DNA of 64,000 bases from Luzula sylvatica (lineage: Eukaryota > Streptophyta > Magnoliopsida > Poales > Juncaceae), in contig OX326961.1 of the NCBI GenBank assembly GCA_946800325.1, positions 46,773,415 to 46,837,414 on the forward strand. The letters are read 5' to 3'. The notes beneath the pieces are model-generated. The model searched no databases. It was not told where the DNA came from and worked only from the letters and a program-made list of their open reading frames with translations. Both the position numbers and the translations under genes were made by a program. Of the stretch, positions 34,036 through 44,993 are shown piece after piece (the first letter of the stretch is position 1; each line of letters begins with the position of its first letter).

Positions 34036-34047
34036 TGGTATCAGAGC
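34036..34047 (+). promoter_or_regulatory. Primer-binding site (initiator tRNA-Met type)
   Basis: TGGTATCAGAGC, the sequence complementary to the 3' end of plant initiator tRNA-Met used by Copia elements, one base after the LTR. Confidence 0.9.
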
Positions 34048-34404
34048 GATCGCCATCGATTCGAGGGTCGAATCATAGTCGTATATTCGATATACGCACG
34101 GGTTATCAAAGTTCGTACCCGTTTGCATTGTACCGATGAAAGAGTTCGAGATTTGAAAATGAACATTGTACCGATGAAAGTTGACATGGCTTCATCAAGA
34201 GTCGATGAACGCAAATCGAACACACAAATGAATTTTTCGTAGATCAAGTAGGCTATATCATAAGCCGGTAAATACGGATTTATCGTGGCTAATGATGATA
34301 TATCGAAATCATATGATGATTCGATATCCTACAAGGATGCTATGAAAAGTTGATTCCACATGACATGGTGTCATGAAATCTGAGATTCGATCCATGTGAA
34401 TTAT

Positions 34405-34770
34405 CAAGTTTAGAACTTGATTTCATTACTTTCTGGGTTAGACCCGTGAAATGTGAGTGGGTTTTTCAAGATGAAGAACCGACATGGATAGGAATACGCA
34501 TATATGTAAAGCGAGGCTTTTTGCGAAGAGTTTCATGCAATCCATAGTCGGACTATGAAGAAACGTTTTCGCTTGTTGCCATGCTTTCCCATTCTCGAAA
34601 TTCTGCTTGCCTTGGTCGCGTATTATGACTATGTGATGTGGCAAAATGGATGTCAAAACCGAATTTCTTGACAGAAATTTTATGAAAGGATGTGTACTTG
34701 ACACAACCTTACGGTTTTGTCGATTCATAAGAATCGGGGATAAGATATGCACGCTTTAACGATCCATATG
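34405..34770 (+). pseudogene. Copia reverse transcriptase remnant
   Basis: Frame-broken but readable: VKCEWVFQ matches the Copia GCKWVFK entry motif. ETFSLVAML in one frame and ILLALVAYYDYVMWQ in the next match the E-TFSPVAM...ILLALVAYYDYEIWQ block. Several stops and frameshifts separate the pieces, and the catalytic YVDD was not found. Confidence 0.8.
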
Positions 34771-35508
34771 ATGGATTAGAGAAAGCTTCTCGGAATTGGA
34801 ATATTCGTTTTGACAAAATTATAAACTGTTATAAAATTGTCGAAACGAATGGAAACTTTGTGTACACATGAAGGTTAGTGGGAGCTGCGTTACATTTCTT
34901 GTAACGACAAAGGATTTAGACGAGACCGCTTATGAATTAAGCGTGAAGATCTATAGGATAGATCTAAGAAGTTCCTCGTTCTATGTTATAGCACATATAT
35001 CGACATATTGTTGAAAATGGTTTTCAACATGTAAACTCCTTGGAGGAGTTAAATCGAAATGTCGAATGGCAGAAATTTTCAACGGCTCGATGTGAGACAT
35101 CAAGCAGCGCGAAAAGTAATAATATGATGCCTTACATTTGATGTTAGGATCTATTATATCTGTCATGATATGTATATGGCTATCTGTCATACAAATATAG
35201 CGTCTAGTTCACCGTCAATAAAATTCATGGGAATCACATGAGTTTGAATGTAATTCGATTACATGAGACTAACTCTTGTGAATGTATAATGGTTATACAA
35301 ATATATACATAATGGTTATGTATATTTAAACCCATCGGGATTTGTATTGATAGAGGTGAAGTTTATCCTTGAATACTTTGCGAAAGAATTCAGGATTAAT
35401 TATCTATAATGGTGTGGAGGACGTGTTGGTTATAAAGAGTTATAACAAACAACAGTTTCCAAAGATTAAGCACGTCCAAATATGTAGCACGACTTTCGAT
35501 CACAAAGT

Positions 35509-35709
35509 GTGTACATGTTTTGCTTAAATGAAAACACGGTTATGTGGAAAGGTTCCACAAGACCAATAGTTTATGATTCTATTTACGGAGGCGAGTATAT
35601 TGCGGTTATTAATCGCAAAAGGAAGTGGTATGGATCAAGGATACATGACCAAACTCTAGTAGTCACGAGTTATCGGATTTATGGTTGTTTATTGCGTGAG
35701 ACGCAATAG
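35509..35709 (+). pseudogene. Copia RNase H remnant
   Basis: TVMWKGSTRPIVYDSIYGGEYIAV aligns in pattern to the Copia RNase H block W-K-S-x-x-Q...DS-x-x-EAEYIA (split here to stay within length: TVMWKGSTRPI then VYDSIYGGEYIAV). The Glu-Tyr-Ile-Ala core is kept. The frame ends at 35,709. Confidence 0.7.
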
Positions 35710-36499
35710 TACAAGCCAAAAATGCCGAGGTCACAACCACTTCTAGCCAATACTCAGAAAATTTCATTTGATCCATGAAATTTTGTGAAAAGATGTGATC
35801 GTAGGTATTGGAAATGTTCCAATCCTGATGATGATTAACACTAGCGGGAACGTGCGGACCCGTTTACAAAACAACTCTCTCTAGTCGCGCGTGACTGTCA
35901 TGCGATGACTATGGGTATGGAGATACCTAGAGGAGGAAGAAGAGAGTAGAGTGTAGTTATCTAATACGATAGTCTTCACAGGTTATGGGTATGGAGATAC
36001 CCATAGGTAAACGTTGTATCACCCAAATACTTAGTCCATATGAATGCATCCCTTTTAAAAATTTTGTTTACTTAAATTAATATGCATTCACCTTATATGA
36101 AAACTGTGTGCTGGGTTGTGTAATATGATTGTTACATGAACCTTGATTTGAACTTGTGTGGACGTCGACACGGTTGAGGACCATGTGCAGCAAAACCGTC
36201 ACACTTAAAGTGTCATTTCTAAACATCCCTAGTCGCGGATCAGCTTGCTTAAGAGAGAAGCATTTCTATTATTAGATAATAGACTGAACGCGTACACTAG
36301 TACGTTTGCCGAGGAGATGATTATGTTTTGCTAATCATGGGACAAGGTGCTTGTCGAATCGGGAACGTAGATATATGTTAGGTTACATGTATTGGATATG
36401 ACCGAAGCCGCGAGTCCATGACATGGTTTAGTCATTATAGATGGACTTGCGACGGATGGGATTTTAGGTTCTTCATACTTGAGGGGATCATTGATTGCG

Positions 36500-37128
36500 T
36501 TACGTGCGTAACACAATGCTTTGATATGATCTTACGCTCACCGTAACAGGGAGTTAAAAGGGTCATCATTGGGTATTGTCCGAAACACGGAATTCAATGT
36601 GAGTCTCCAAGATAGGAATTGTTTATTCCGAAAGGAAGAGATATCTCTTAGGCGCCGCTCGATGAGTCGATTAACGAAATCTCTGGCCAGAGTCAATGAT
36701 ATTAATGGTTAATATCGATTGAAATTTGTTACATCAACTCGGAATCGGGGAATAAGTATAGTTAATCAAATTATAAGGATGACTATAACCATGCCTTTTG
36801 ATTAACGGATATCGCAAACAAGAGAACTAGTAACCGCTATTCAAGATAGGCACAATGATCACAATCATTATTCGTTTAACATGGGTAGCTATGATGGAGT
36901 GACTAGATCCTGCTCATGAGTTTGTAGGCATTGGAAACAACCTACTGCCATCGTTAAGTCGAACCTACATGGTCACACAACGAGTCGTACTAAGTCGGGC
37001 TTGATCATAAAATCGGCACATTGGATGTGCATAGCTTGGTATTTGATACGCGAGCTATATTCTCTAAAATCGTGCGTATTGGATATGCATGAGTACCTTT
37101 TAGGTAGATCTGAAATTGAGTGGGAGAC
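36500..37128 (+). other. Copia 3' internal non-coding region and purine tract
   Basis: Post-RNase H region whose relics occur upstream of the NAS genes (2846, 16,106, 29,255). It ends in AGTGGGAGA at 37,119-37,127, the polypurine tract for plus-strand priming. Confidence 0.7.
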
Positions 37129-38019
37129 TGAAGAAAATACAGTTTCAGGATCAACCGTAAAAGTGTACACGTGGATGAACGAATGTAAGCGTACATTCGT
37201 GGCCATAACTGTCAGTGGGAAAATCCGATTTGAATGGTTCAAATTGGGTTAGATAGATAATTGGATTATCTATAACCTTCATGTAGAAATATATTTCATA
37301 TGAACGAAGTATCAGTGTCGTTTATGTGAAATACCGAAAGGGTGCAACAGTATGACATACAGTTAGTAAAACAGTCATAACTTTTGCATACGAACTCCAA
37401 TTGGGCTGGGCCAAATTGGATGGAGTAGATAATAAGATTATCTACAACTTTCATGTTGGGTGATTTTCTGTCAGAGAAATTTATCAATTTCGTCTGGACA
37501 GAATACTGACCAGGTTCATGCAGTATTCTGTGTGAAAGGATGTATATTGGATATACATGTCTTTTGGCTAATCCTGATCCTATTAGATAATAAATAGGAT
37601 ATTTTCTCTCTTATCTAGACACTCTAATCTGTTGAAGCAACTGAATAGCAATTTCATTCAGAATATTAAAGAGAGACATTTCTCTATTGAGTGAAAATGT
37701 GCGAAAAGAGAGAAATCGAGAAAGGAGTTTCTCGAGTGATAGAGAATCGATTAGATCGAGCAAGTTCGCCGGTGCATCGTCTAGGCAGGTGCATCCGCGA
37801 CCGACGTCTTACGAATCACCGTGGATACAAGTAGAGGAGTGACGTTTGTGACTCTTCGATTGTGATCGACTCGAGTAAGAAAGACGGTGGAAACGCTTGG
37901 ACGCACGAGGACGAAGTCGAGTGAACCGGCGTAGCAAACGATTGGTGAAGGACGCGTGGTATGGGACGCGCGGATTGTCACCAACGTGACAGGAAATAGA
38001 AGGCGGCAATCAACCCTTC
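37129..38019 (+). repeat. 3' LTR of the Copia element, truncated
   Basis: Matches the first 892 bp of the 5' LTR with about 18 substitutions, then stops at 38,019 (CAACCCTTCG). The last ~150 bp of the LTR are missing, and unrelated-orientation sequence follows. Confidence 0.88.
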
Positions 38020-38890
38020 GTGACCATCAGTTTGTATGTGGTGGTCAAATCAGTACGTAATCTCTATTAGAAGCATATGTTTCAAACTAGATAACCGATA
38101 TCCATGATCAGTAAAACGTGACCATCAGTTTGCAAACATATTAGTGTGAGTACGTAACTTCCTAGACAAATATGCTCTTCTCCACATAGCATCTCATGTA
38201 CTACTTGTAAGGAATAGTCCCGATCCCAGACACGCGCAGCGGATATGAATGCCCGGTCCTGCTCCCAAAACTCGAGATCGCGCTTCGATTTCGAGAGTAC
38301 GATGCAAAGAAGGATATGCAATTACCGGTGCAAAATTGATTGCACTCGAAGGGTTGATCACTATTCTTCTTTCTCCTTGGCATGTTGGTGACAAAATGCG
38401 CGTCACACGCCCGCGCGTCTCCCACCTCTTCGTTGACGTTAATCGCGTCTCTGATTTGATCACGACGAAGAGCCACAAATTGTCGTTCTTCTACTCGTAT
38501 CCACCGAGAGTCATAGCACCTTGGTCACGAGTGCAACTGCTTAGATGATGCACCGACGAACTTGCTTATTGCGTTCAATTCTCCAAATCGAGAAAACTCC
38601 TTTTCTCTTTCTCTTCACACCCACTCAATTTTGATGGTGTTGTTTCAAATTATTTACTTGAATTGTTCAGGACAGAGAGAATTATTCCATTTATATTTAA
38701 TAGGATAAGGATACTCAAAAGACACATATTGGGCACACCAACCCGTGTGTTAAAACCTATCATAAAATAGATTTTATACATGATCCGTCATGACGCACCA
38801 TATGGTCCGAATTGAAACGTGTCTCTCTTGCACCGACTCTATTAGGATTGTGTGAGTTCCAGGGACCAACTATAGTTTCCCTCGCCAAAT
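38020..38890 (-). mobile_element. Inverted, diverged relative of the Copia LTR with leader
   Basis: Read on the minus strand, 38,640 down to about 38,205 follows the same order as the Copia LTR. Shared marks: AGCAAGTTCGYCGGTGCATC, GTGGATACRAGTAGA, TCACCAAC, ATCAACCCTTCG, CATCGTACYCTCGAA, TCCGCTGCGCG. 38,020-38,204 would be its leader, with a decayed primer site. The identity is clearly lower than between the two LTRs of the neighbouring element, so this is another family member in opposite orientation. Confidence 0.75.
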
Positions 38891-40229
38891 ATGCATGCAT
38901 GCATGCATGGTATATAGCCTATAAGGTGAACTCAATTATATCATACCTAACAAAATAGTTTTCATAATCTTTCAAATCTTAGTTAACTATTTTAATTAAC
39001 GTAATAATTAAAAATTGTTCGTAAAGATATAATATGTAACTAGAATCCCTTCAAATTAAAATTAATATATAATAACAAAATTTATTAAATATATATTAAT
39101 CATTAATTATCATGTTAATTAAAAAGATTAATTAGGAATGAGATATTTTGGAAGATGTTGGTGAGGCACCATAAATGGCCGCTTATATTTGGATGATCAG
39201 TGAGTGAACGATACTACGATGAATAGCAAATTTGAATATGTTAACAACCGTAACACACTAACACACCAACACACTTCACTTATCATCTATGTTTGCTCGA
39301 ATACATCAAAATCCTGGCCGTGTGCGTATCGGATACTAATACGCTTATGATACGCATCTGTTGTCAAGTGGGTTCAACAACATGGTGCTGATTTTTAATT
39401 TTTGATTTGACATTTCAATTTACGATTTGATAATCAGTTAATGTGTAAAATTATCAATTAACGTGTTAAAAATTAAAATTAATTAAAATATTAATGGTGT
39501 GAAAATAATAATATGGATGTCATAATTATATATGGTATTTAGTATAACATTAATTCTTGGTATTGTAATTTTTTTTCTTTGACCTAACACACACCCTTTA
39601 CAATACAAAGAGGGTAGTGACCGCTGTATGAGGCTATCCATTTTGAATTGAATTCTTCCCTCTCTTGTCATTTTCTATTTTGTTTGTGTTTTATTTTACA
39701 ACAATTAACGTCATAATTAACGTCATTCGAAAGAAACGGGGCGATTCCAACATTTTCCAATATTTCTTAGAGCTCATTTATTATGCTCGTGAGATTCCCC
39801 TCACTATCCTCTATATCATCAATTTATAGGGGTTAATCACCATGATAATTAACAAAAAAAACAATTCATTAATAGTCAATTAATATATAATTAAAATATG
39901 TTTGTATTAACAATTAATAATCAATATTAATGAATTATTAATGAATTATCATTTTGTTAATTATCATGATGATTAATTCCTAATCGGTGATATAGCCGTT
40001 TAACATTCAAGAATGTAATGGACAACAAAAAATTTAGTTCATTCCATTGTAATGGAATCACAAGTCACGAGAATAGTGTAATTTTTGTGATGTTTGACGC
40101 GCAAGAATTTGAATGACAAAACAATCTTCATACTATTAGTAAAATTGGACTTAATTTTTTCTTATACCAACCTAACAAATTAATATAAATAAAAATTCAT
40201 CTTTGAGAAAATAATTGTTATTGTATATA
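38891..40229. other. AT-rich 3' side of NAS copy 4 region
   Basis: No gene seen. A short (ATGC)n run lies at about 38,889-38,909. 39,380-39,500 and 39,740-39,775 match 3,900-4,083 of unit 1, so the NAS copy 4 3' flank starts here and was later split by the MITE and AT-rich insertions. Confidence 0.65.
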
Positions 40230-40235
40230 ATTATC

Positions 40236-40269
<34 letters not shown>

Positions 40270-40357
40270 TAATACTTACTATTACTATTACTGTTTTATT
40301 GCTATATTATTATTATTATTTAATTATTAATATTGTTAGTATTACTGTTACTATTAC

Positions 40358-40400
<43 letters not shown>

Positions 40401-40562
40401 TTATTATTATTATAGTTTTGTTGTTGTTATTATTATTATTTTTTTATATTATTATGATTATTTTTATTTACTATTATTGTTACTATTACCATTACCATTA
40501 TCATCATCATCATAATCATCATCATCACCATCATTACTAATATTATTCTATTGGTTTTGTTG

Positions 40563-40594
<32 letters not shown>

Positions 40595-40704
40595 TTATTG
40601 TTATTATTATTATTATCATCATCATTACTATTATTATTTTATTGTTTTTGTTATTATTTGTATTTAATTGTTTTTGTTATATTATTATTATTATTATTAT
40701 TATA
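40230..40704. repeat. ATT-type microsatellite cluster
   Basis: Long imperfect ATT runs with short CAT/ACT variants. The leucine/tyrosine-rich frames through it are artefacts of the repeat. Confidence 0.9.
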
Positions 40705-41134
40705 GACCATTCAATATTTGTGTATAAAGATATATAAGAAATTATTTCACTTTTTTAATCAATACTTACTGTTGATGGAAATTGTTTTCTACTCATTTTG
40801 GTGGAAAACGTTTTCTTGCAAAAATAACTGGGGCCGTTTGATGTAAAAGATTTTGCATGATTTTGAAGGATTCTAGTATTGTACCGAGAAAGTGGAATGA
40901 GGGTAAATTGTTTGAGTGATATATGTTTCTCACATGTGTGTTTGATGTGCTAGAATGTTAGATATGGAAAATGAAAGTTATTGTTTAATGGGAAAGATAA
41001 TTAATGAAATAGTTAGATTTGAACTATTAATTTATTCATAAAAATAATTTAATATTACTTAATAATTAATATAGTTTTTTATTAAAAAGTCTTACTTAAT
41101 ATAATTATTGAAAATGCATAGTATAATTATTTTT

Positions 41135-41138
41135 GCAC

Positions 41139-41220
<82 letters not shown>

Positions 41221-41288
41221 TAATAACAATAATTATTATTGTATAATAGTAATAATAATTATTATTAGTGTTATTATTATTTTTGCAC

Positions 41289-41340
<52 letters not shown>

Positions 41341-41365
41341 TAATAACAATAATTATTATATTATA
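41135..41365. repeat. Two (ATT)n arrays, each followed by TTTAATAACAATAATTATTAT
   Basis: Arrays at about 41,138-41,221 and 41,288-41,341, each preceded by TTTTTGCACT and followed by TTTAATAACAATAATTATTA: a tandem duplication of an array with its flanks. Confidence 0.85.
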
Positions 41366-41499
41366 GACATTCTAACAAAGGATGATGAAATGTATAATGA
41401 TATGTTTAATCTTTCAAATAATTATTATATTATAGACATTATAGAAAGTAAAATTTATTGTTTAATATTTGAAAGATATTCAATTGAAAGATATATATA

Positions 41500-41880
41500 A
41501 TAATTATATTATATTATACAGTATAATAATAAGTAATATAATATAATTTAAAATATTATATTATAATATAATATAATATAATATAATACAATTATATTAT
41601 ATTATACAACATAATACACAATATAATATAATATAATATAAAACAATATAATATAATATAATATAAAACAATATAATATAATATAATGTATTATAAAATA
41701 ATATAATACAATATCATATCATATAATATAATATAATAATATATAATATATAATAATATTATATAACACAATAATATAATATAATATAATATATTATAAT
41801 ATGAAATGCTATTATAATATAGAATATATAGAATAATATAATACAATATTGTATTATATTAATATTATACATATAATTTA
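41500..41880. repeat. AT-rich (TATAA)n-like tract
   Basis: ATATAATATAATATA repeats with little else; no gene. Confidence 0.8.
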
Positions 41881-42367
41881 TGTACGTAATTAATATTACA
41901 TATATGATAATATTAATTATATATAATATGCACTGATTTATAAGTGTAATTAATTAATTAATATTATATGTACATGATAATATTCATTATTTATATTAAA
42001 ATAAAAAAGAGATTAGGTTTAAATTATTAATGTTATATTTAATCTTGGAAAACATTGAGAGATTGTGTTTTTTCAACTTTTTTGATAGACACCAAATGCA
42101 AGACAATATGCATGAAGGACATGCATACAAGATTTTGGATTCTTGCTTTATCTCTCACATCAAACACAAGATTTACTTGGTTTCTTGGAAAGTTATCATT
42201 TTTCTTCCAAAGTCCTTCAAAATCATGTAGATCAAACAGGCCATCAAATGATGTCTCCAAGAAAATTGATTCTTACTGATTCTTGAACATCAAACAAAGA
42301 ATATTCCATATTTTCCAGCAAGAAAATTGGTCATTTTCTCACACATTCTTGCGTATCAAACAATCCC

Positions 42368-42656
42368 AAGAGGATAAGAGGACCGAGAAATCTCCGGGAA
42401 AAAGTAAAGAATAGAATTCTGAACACAGGTCTTACTATGGCGTTGCAACTGTTCCTTATCTAGATAGAGAAAGAGACAACCCCATTTGGAATATAAAACA
42501 ATATCTTTAAAACAGAACGACGAGATGCATCATTTGACTGCCACAACGAGAACAAGAAGAAAAAAACACTCCCAAATCAAAATAAAATCACCCAAACAAA
42601 AACAAAAGTTCCTTGAATATGGAAAACCCAATTATTTATGACGAATTAGCCAATAA
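42368..42656. other. 3' flank of NAS copy 4 (unoccupied LINE site)
   Basis: Matches 4,085-4,138 and 12,546-12,780 of unit 1. The stretch around 42,500 (AACAATATCTTTAAAAC) is the empty equivalent of the LINE target. Confidence 0.75.
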
Positions 42657-43637
42657 TTACGATTGAAGCTCTTCTCGAGCGGCCATCTCATCCATCTTGC
42701 ACCCAACCTGTCCATTCACCTTCAGCTCACAGAATTTACACGTCAGAGCCATATGGGCCGCACCTTCAACATGACCTTGGACGTGCACGTCTTCGCTCTT
42801 CTGCGGCGTCTTTCTCGCAATGACCACGGAATTGATGACATCATCAGAAGGGTGATAAACCGACAACACTTCGAAATATTTCAGATCTTCTTTCCTCACC
42901 ACCGGGTACAAAAACCCGCGTGCACCCTTAGCACTCCGTATCACGAGAATTGCATTGTCGGCCATGTACTTGTGCAGATGAGCCAGAACCTCCGCTTTCG
43001 TTTCTTCCTCTATCCCCACCAATGCAGCGAGAAAAACCACCTCGTACTCCTTCAGCTCGTCTGTCAAAGACATGACATCAGCTGTAATGAACTCTATTCG
43101 TTTTTCCACATCGACGCCGGGTTTGATGAGCTTGCATGCACGGTCTGTGGCTGATGGGTCGATATCATACCCGTGAAGCGTAGCAGATTTCATGTGATTC
43201 TTGTAAAGGACTAACAGGCTGAGTGGAAGAGGACCGGAACCTATAAAGGCGACTTTTTTTAGAGAGACTTGTACATCCTCGGGAAGGAGCTCGTACTCTA
43301 CCTTGCTTAACTTGACATAATTCTCATAGTATGGGAAGTCCGATAAGTTGTTTAATGGATTTTTGTACTTGGATAATTTCTCCGAGTAATGGTCTTCCAA
43401 CAGACCTTCAGCTTCGCTGCAAATGGACATTAAATGATTGCGCATTATTTTGTCATCGGGGGCGAGTTCCGAGACGTCAATGGAAGAAGGAGGGATGCAT
43501 GCTTCTACGAGCTCGGTGAATAGTTTGTTGACTTCATCGCGAGGTTTGAGACATGAAAGGGAGGCTAATTGTTTATAGATATACCAGATTGTCTCAACTA
43601 ATATGGCTTGTTCTTCTTGTTGGTTTAGATCTGCCAT
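42657..43637 (-). CDS. NAS: Nicotianamine synthase, copy 4 (326 aa, full-length C-terminus)
   Basis: Complete intronless NAS, ATG at 43,637. The same core motifs as the other copies with many substitutions: FPYYENYVKL, VAFIGSGPLPLSLLVL, ATLHGYDIDPS, VVFLAALVGIEEE, RSAKGARGFLYPVV, YHPSDDVINSVVIARK. It differs from copies 1-3 along its whole length, so it split off earlier. Its C-terminus keeps a Cys-containing tail (ALTCKFCELKVNG, then QVGCKMDEMAAREELQS) where copies 2 and 3 have Ser/Leu in place of the Cys pair and then stop. It is the best model of the ancestral form in the cluster. Confidence 0.96.
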   Translation of the reverse strand: MADLNQQEEQAILVETIWYIYKQLASLSCLKPRDEVNKLFTELVEACIPPSSIDVSELAPDDKIMRNHLMSICSEAEGLLEDHYSEKLSKYKNPLNNLSDFPYYENYVKLSKVEYELLPEDVQVSLKKVAFIGSGPLPLSLLVLYKNHMKSATLHGYDIDPSATDRACKLIKPGVDVEKRIEFITADVMSLTDELKEYEVVFLAALVGIEEETKAEVLAHLHKYMADNAILVIRSAKGARGFLYPVVRKEDLKYFEVLSVYHPSDDVINSVVIARKTPQKSEDVHVQGHVEGAAHMALTCKFCELKVNGQVGCKMDEMAAREELQS

Positions 43638-43713
43638 GAATGAGTAGTTTTGGAGGAATTGCAATTTAAGTTGAGTGATGCAATTTGGTGATTTGTTGGA
43701 AGGAGGAAGATGA

Positions 43714-43720
43714 ATTTATA
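43714..43720 (-). promoter_or_regulatory. TATA box of NAS copy 4
   Basis: TATAAAT, 77 bp upstream of the ATG, the same spacing as copy 3. Confidence 0.65.
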
Positions 43721-43869
43721 AGGGTCTCGAAGTGAGAACTTTTCTTCTCGAAGATGAATTGGGATTGAGAAAGCAACGGTCGTGTGTTAAAAAACCTATT
43801 TATTGGCTATTGCTGTGTCTTTTCTGACTCTGAGGGTCCCAAATGAGTAAATTCATATGAAACTTGAAA

Positions 43870-44077
43870 GAGGATAGATATGGAGTCTCGTACGTCATTG
43901 ACGTATATTTTTGATGCGTCAATCGATATTGCTTTAATGAATTGATTGGATTGATTAATCATCAAATCAATACTTAATTTAATTGATTTAATTAAAAAAA
44001 AATCAATCTAATAAAATATCTTCGATTGACGCATCAAAAATGTTTTATTGAGTTTGGGCAGCTACATAGATTTTCCC
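43870..44077. mobile_element. Small foldback element with 9-bp duplication (Mutator-like)
   Basis: 208 bp flanked by AACTTGAAA (43,861-43,869 and 44,078-44,086). The other NAS copies lack it at this position. Inside, perfect 20-bp inverted arms ATTTTTGATGCGTCAATCGA (43,907-43,926) and its complement (44,022-44,041) surround an AT-rich loop. The 9-bp duplication points to a Mutator-like origin. The outermost bases (GAGGATAGATATG / CATAGATTTTCCC) pair only loosely. Confidence 0.75.
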
Positions 44078-44231
44078 AACTTGAAATTGTATATTTCAAT
44101 TAAAAATAGTGTAAATTTAATAAAATTGGATAATGAGTATTATATGATGAAGGAATAGTGTGCACGTTAGTACATTTGTCAATATCACATACTCAGGAAA
44201 AAGAGTTTTTCTTATGAAAGAAGAGTAGGAA

Positions 44232-44985
44232 TAGAGGTGGCAATCGGACGGGTCGGGTCGGATTCGGATCGGGTCATTTCGGATTCGGATCGTTTCGGGT
44301 TGCGGGTCATCGGGTCGTTCGGGTCGCGGGTCGTTCGGGTTTCGGGTCGTTCGGATTCGGGTCGTTTCGGGTTTCGGGTCGTTCGGGTCGTTTCGGTTTT
44401 CGGATCATCCGGATTCGGGTCGTTTCGGTTTTCGGGTCATTCGGGTTCGGGTCGTTTCGGTGTTCGGGTCATTCGGATTTGGGTCGTTTCGGTTTTCGAG
44501 TCATTCGGGTCGTGATTATTTTGATTTTCGAGTAATTCAAATTTCACAAAATTTGATTCGAATCATTCGCTTTTCAAAAATTTAGTTTTCGGGTAATTTC
44601 TGATTTATTTTATTGATTCCGAAATATTTTATCAATATTATATTGATTTTAACAATAATATTTTAATTTTCGGGTCATTCGGGTCGTAAATTTCGGATCA
44701 TTCGGATCGTGAGTTTTGGATCATTCGGGTTTCGGGTTAGTTCGGATTTCGGATCGTTCGGGTTTCGGATCATTCGGTTTCGGGTCGGTTTCGGGTTCGG
44801 GTCATTCGGTTTCGGGTCGGTTTCGGGTTCGGGTCATTCGGTTTCGGGTCGGTTTCGGGTTCGGGTCATTCAGTTTCGGTTTCGGGTTCGGGTCGTTGAC
44901 TTTTCAATATTTTCGGGTCGGGTCGGGTTCGGGTTCGGACGGGTCGGGTCATTTTTTCGGGTCGGGTCAGATTTTGCCAGCTCTA
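44232..44985. mobile_element. Non-autonomous hAT element with CGGGTCRTTCGG body
   Basis: 754 bp with ends TAGAGGTGGCAA / TTGCCAGCTCTA (one mismatch) and an 8-bp duplication AGTAGGAA/AGTAGGAT (44,224-44,231 and 44,986-44,993). The other NAS copies are unoccupied here (AGTAAGAT). The body is tandem CGGGTCATTCGGGTTT-type repeats on both sides of an AT-rich middle. Gly/Phe/Arg-rich frames inside are repeat artefacts. Confidence 0.9.
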
Positions 44986-44993
44986 AGTAGGAT

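Larger units (their letters stand above)
32992..38019 (+). mobile_element. Ty1/Copia LTR retrotransposon with decayed interior; 3' LTR truncated
   Basis: 5' LTR 32,992-34,034 and truncated 3' LTR 37,129-38,019, both starting TGAAGRAAATACAGTTTCAG. The primer-binding site TGGTATCAGAGC begins at 34,036, and the purine tract AGTGGGAGA lies just before the 3' LTR. The interior is only about 3.1 kb, with Copia RT and RNase H traces and no gag-integrase frame that I could see. The LTRs differ by about 2% in my comparison. Confidence 0.9.
40830..42367. mobile_element. MITE-like element with ATT and AT-rich core
   Basis: Ends GGGGCCGTTTGAT on the left and ATCAAACAATCCC on the right (complement GGGATTGTTTGAT), 10 of 13 matching. 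Further ATCAAACA-type blocks lie near both ends. No clear target-site duplication. The core holds two pure ATT arrays and a TATAA-rich tract. Confidence 0.5.

Noticed and set aside
33644..34139. Frames of 66-106 codons on both strands in the 5' LTR
   Set aside because: They lie wholly in Copia LTR/leader sequence, recur in the 3' LTR and match no protein pattern.
40215..40515. Tyr/Ile- and Leu-rich frames
   Set aside because: Same cause: ATT microsatellite.
41108..41500. 130-codon leucine-rich reading frame
   Set aside because: Direct translation of ATT arrays with a duplicated flank; no protein character.
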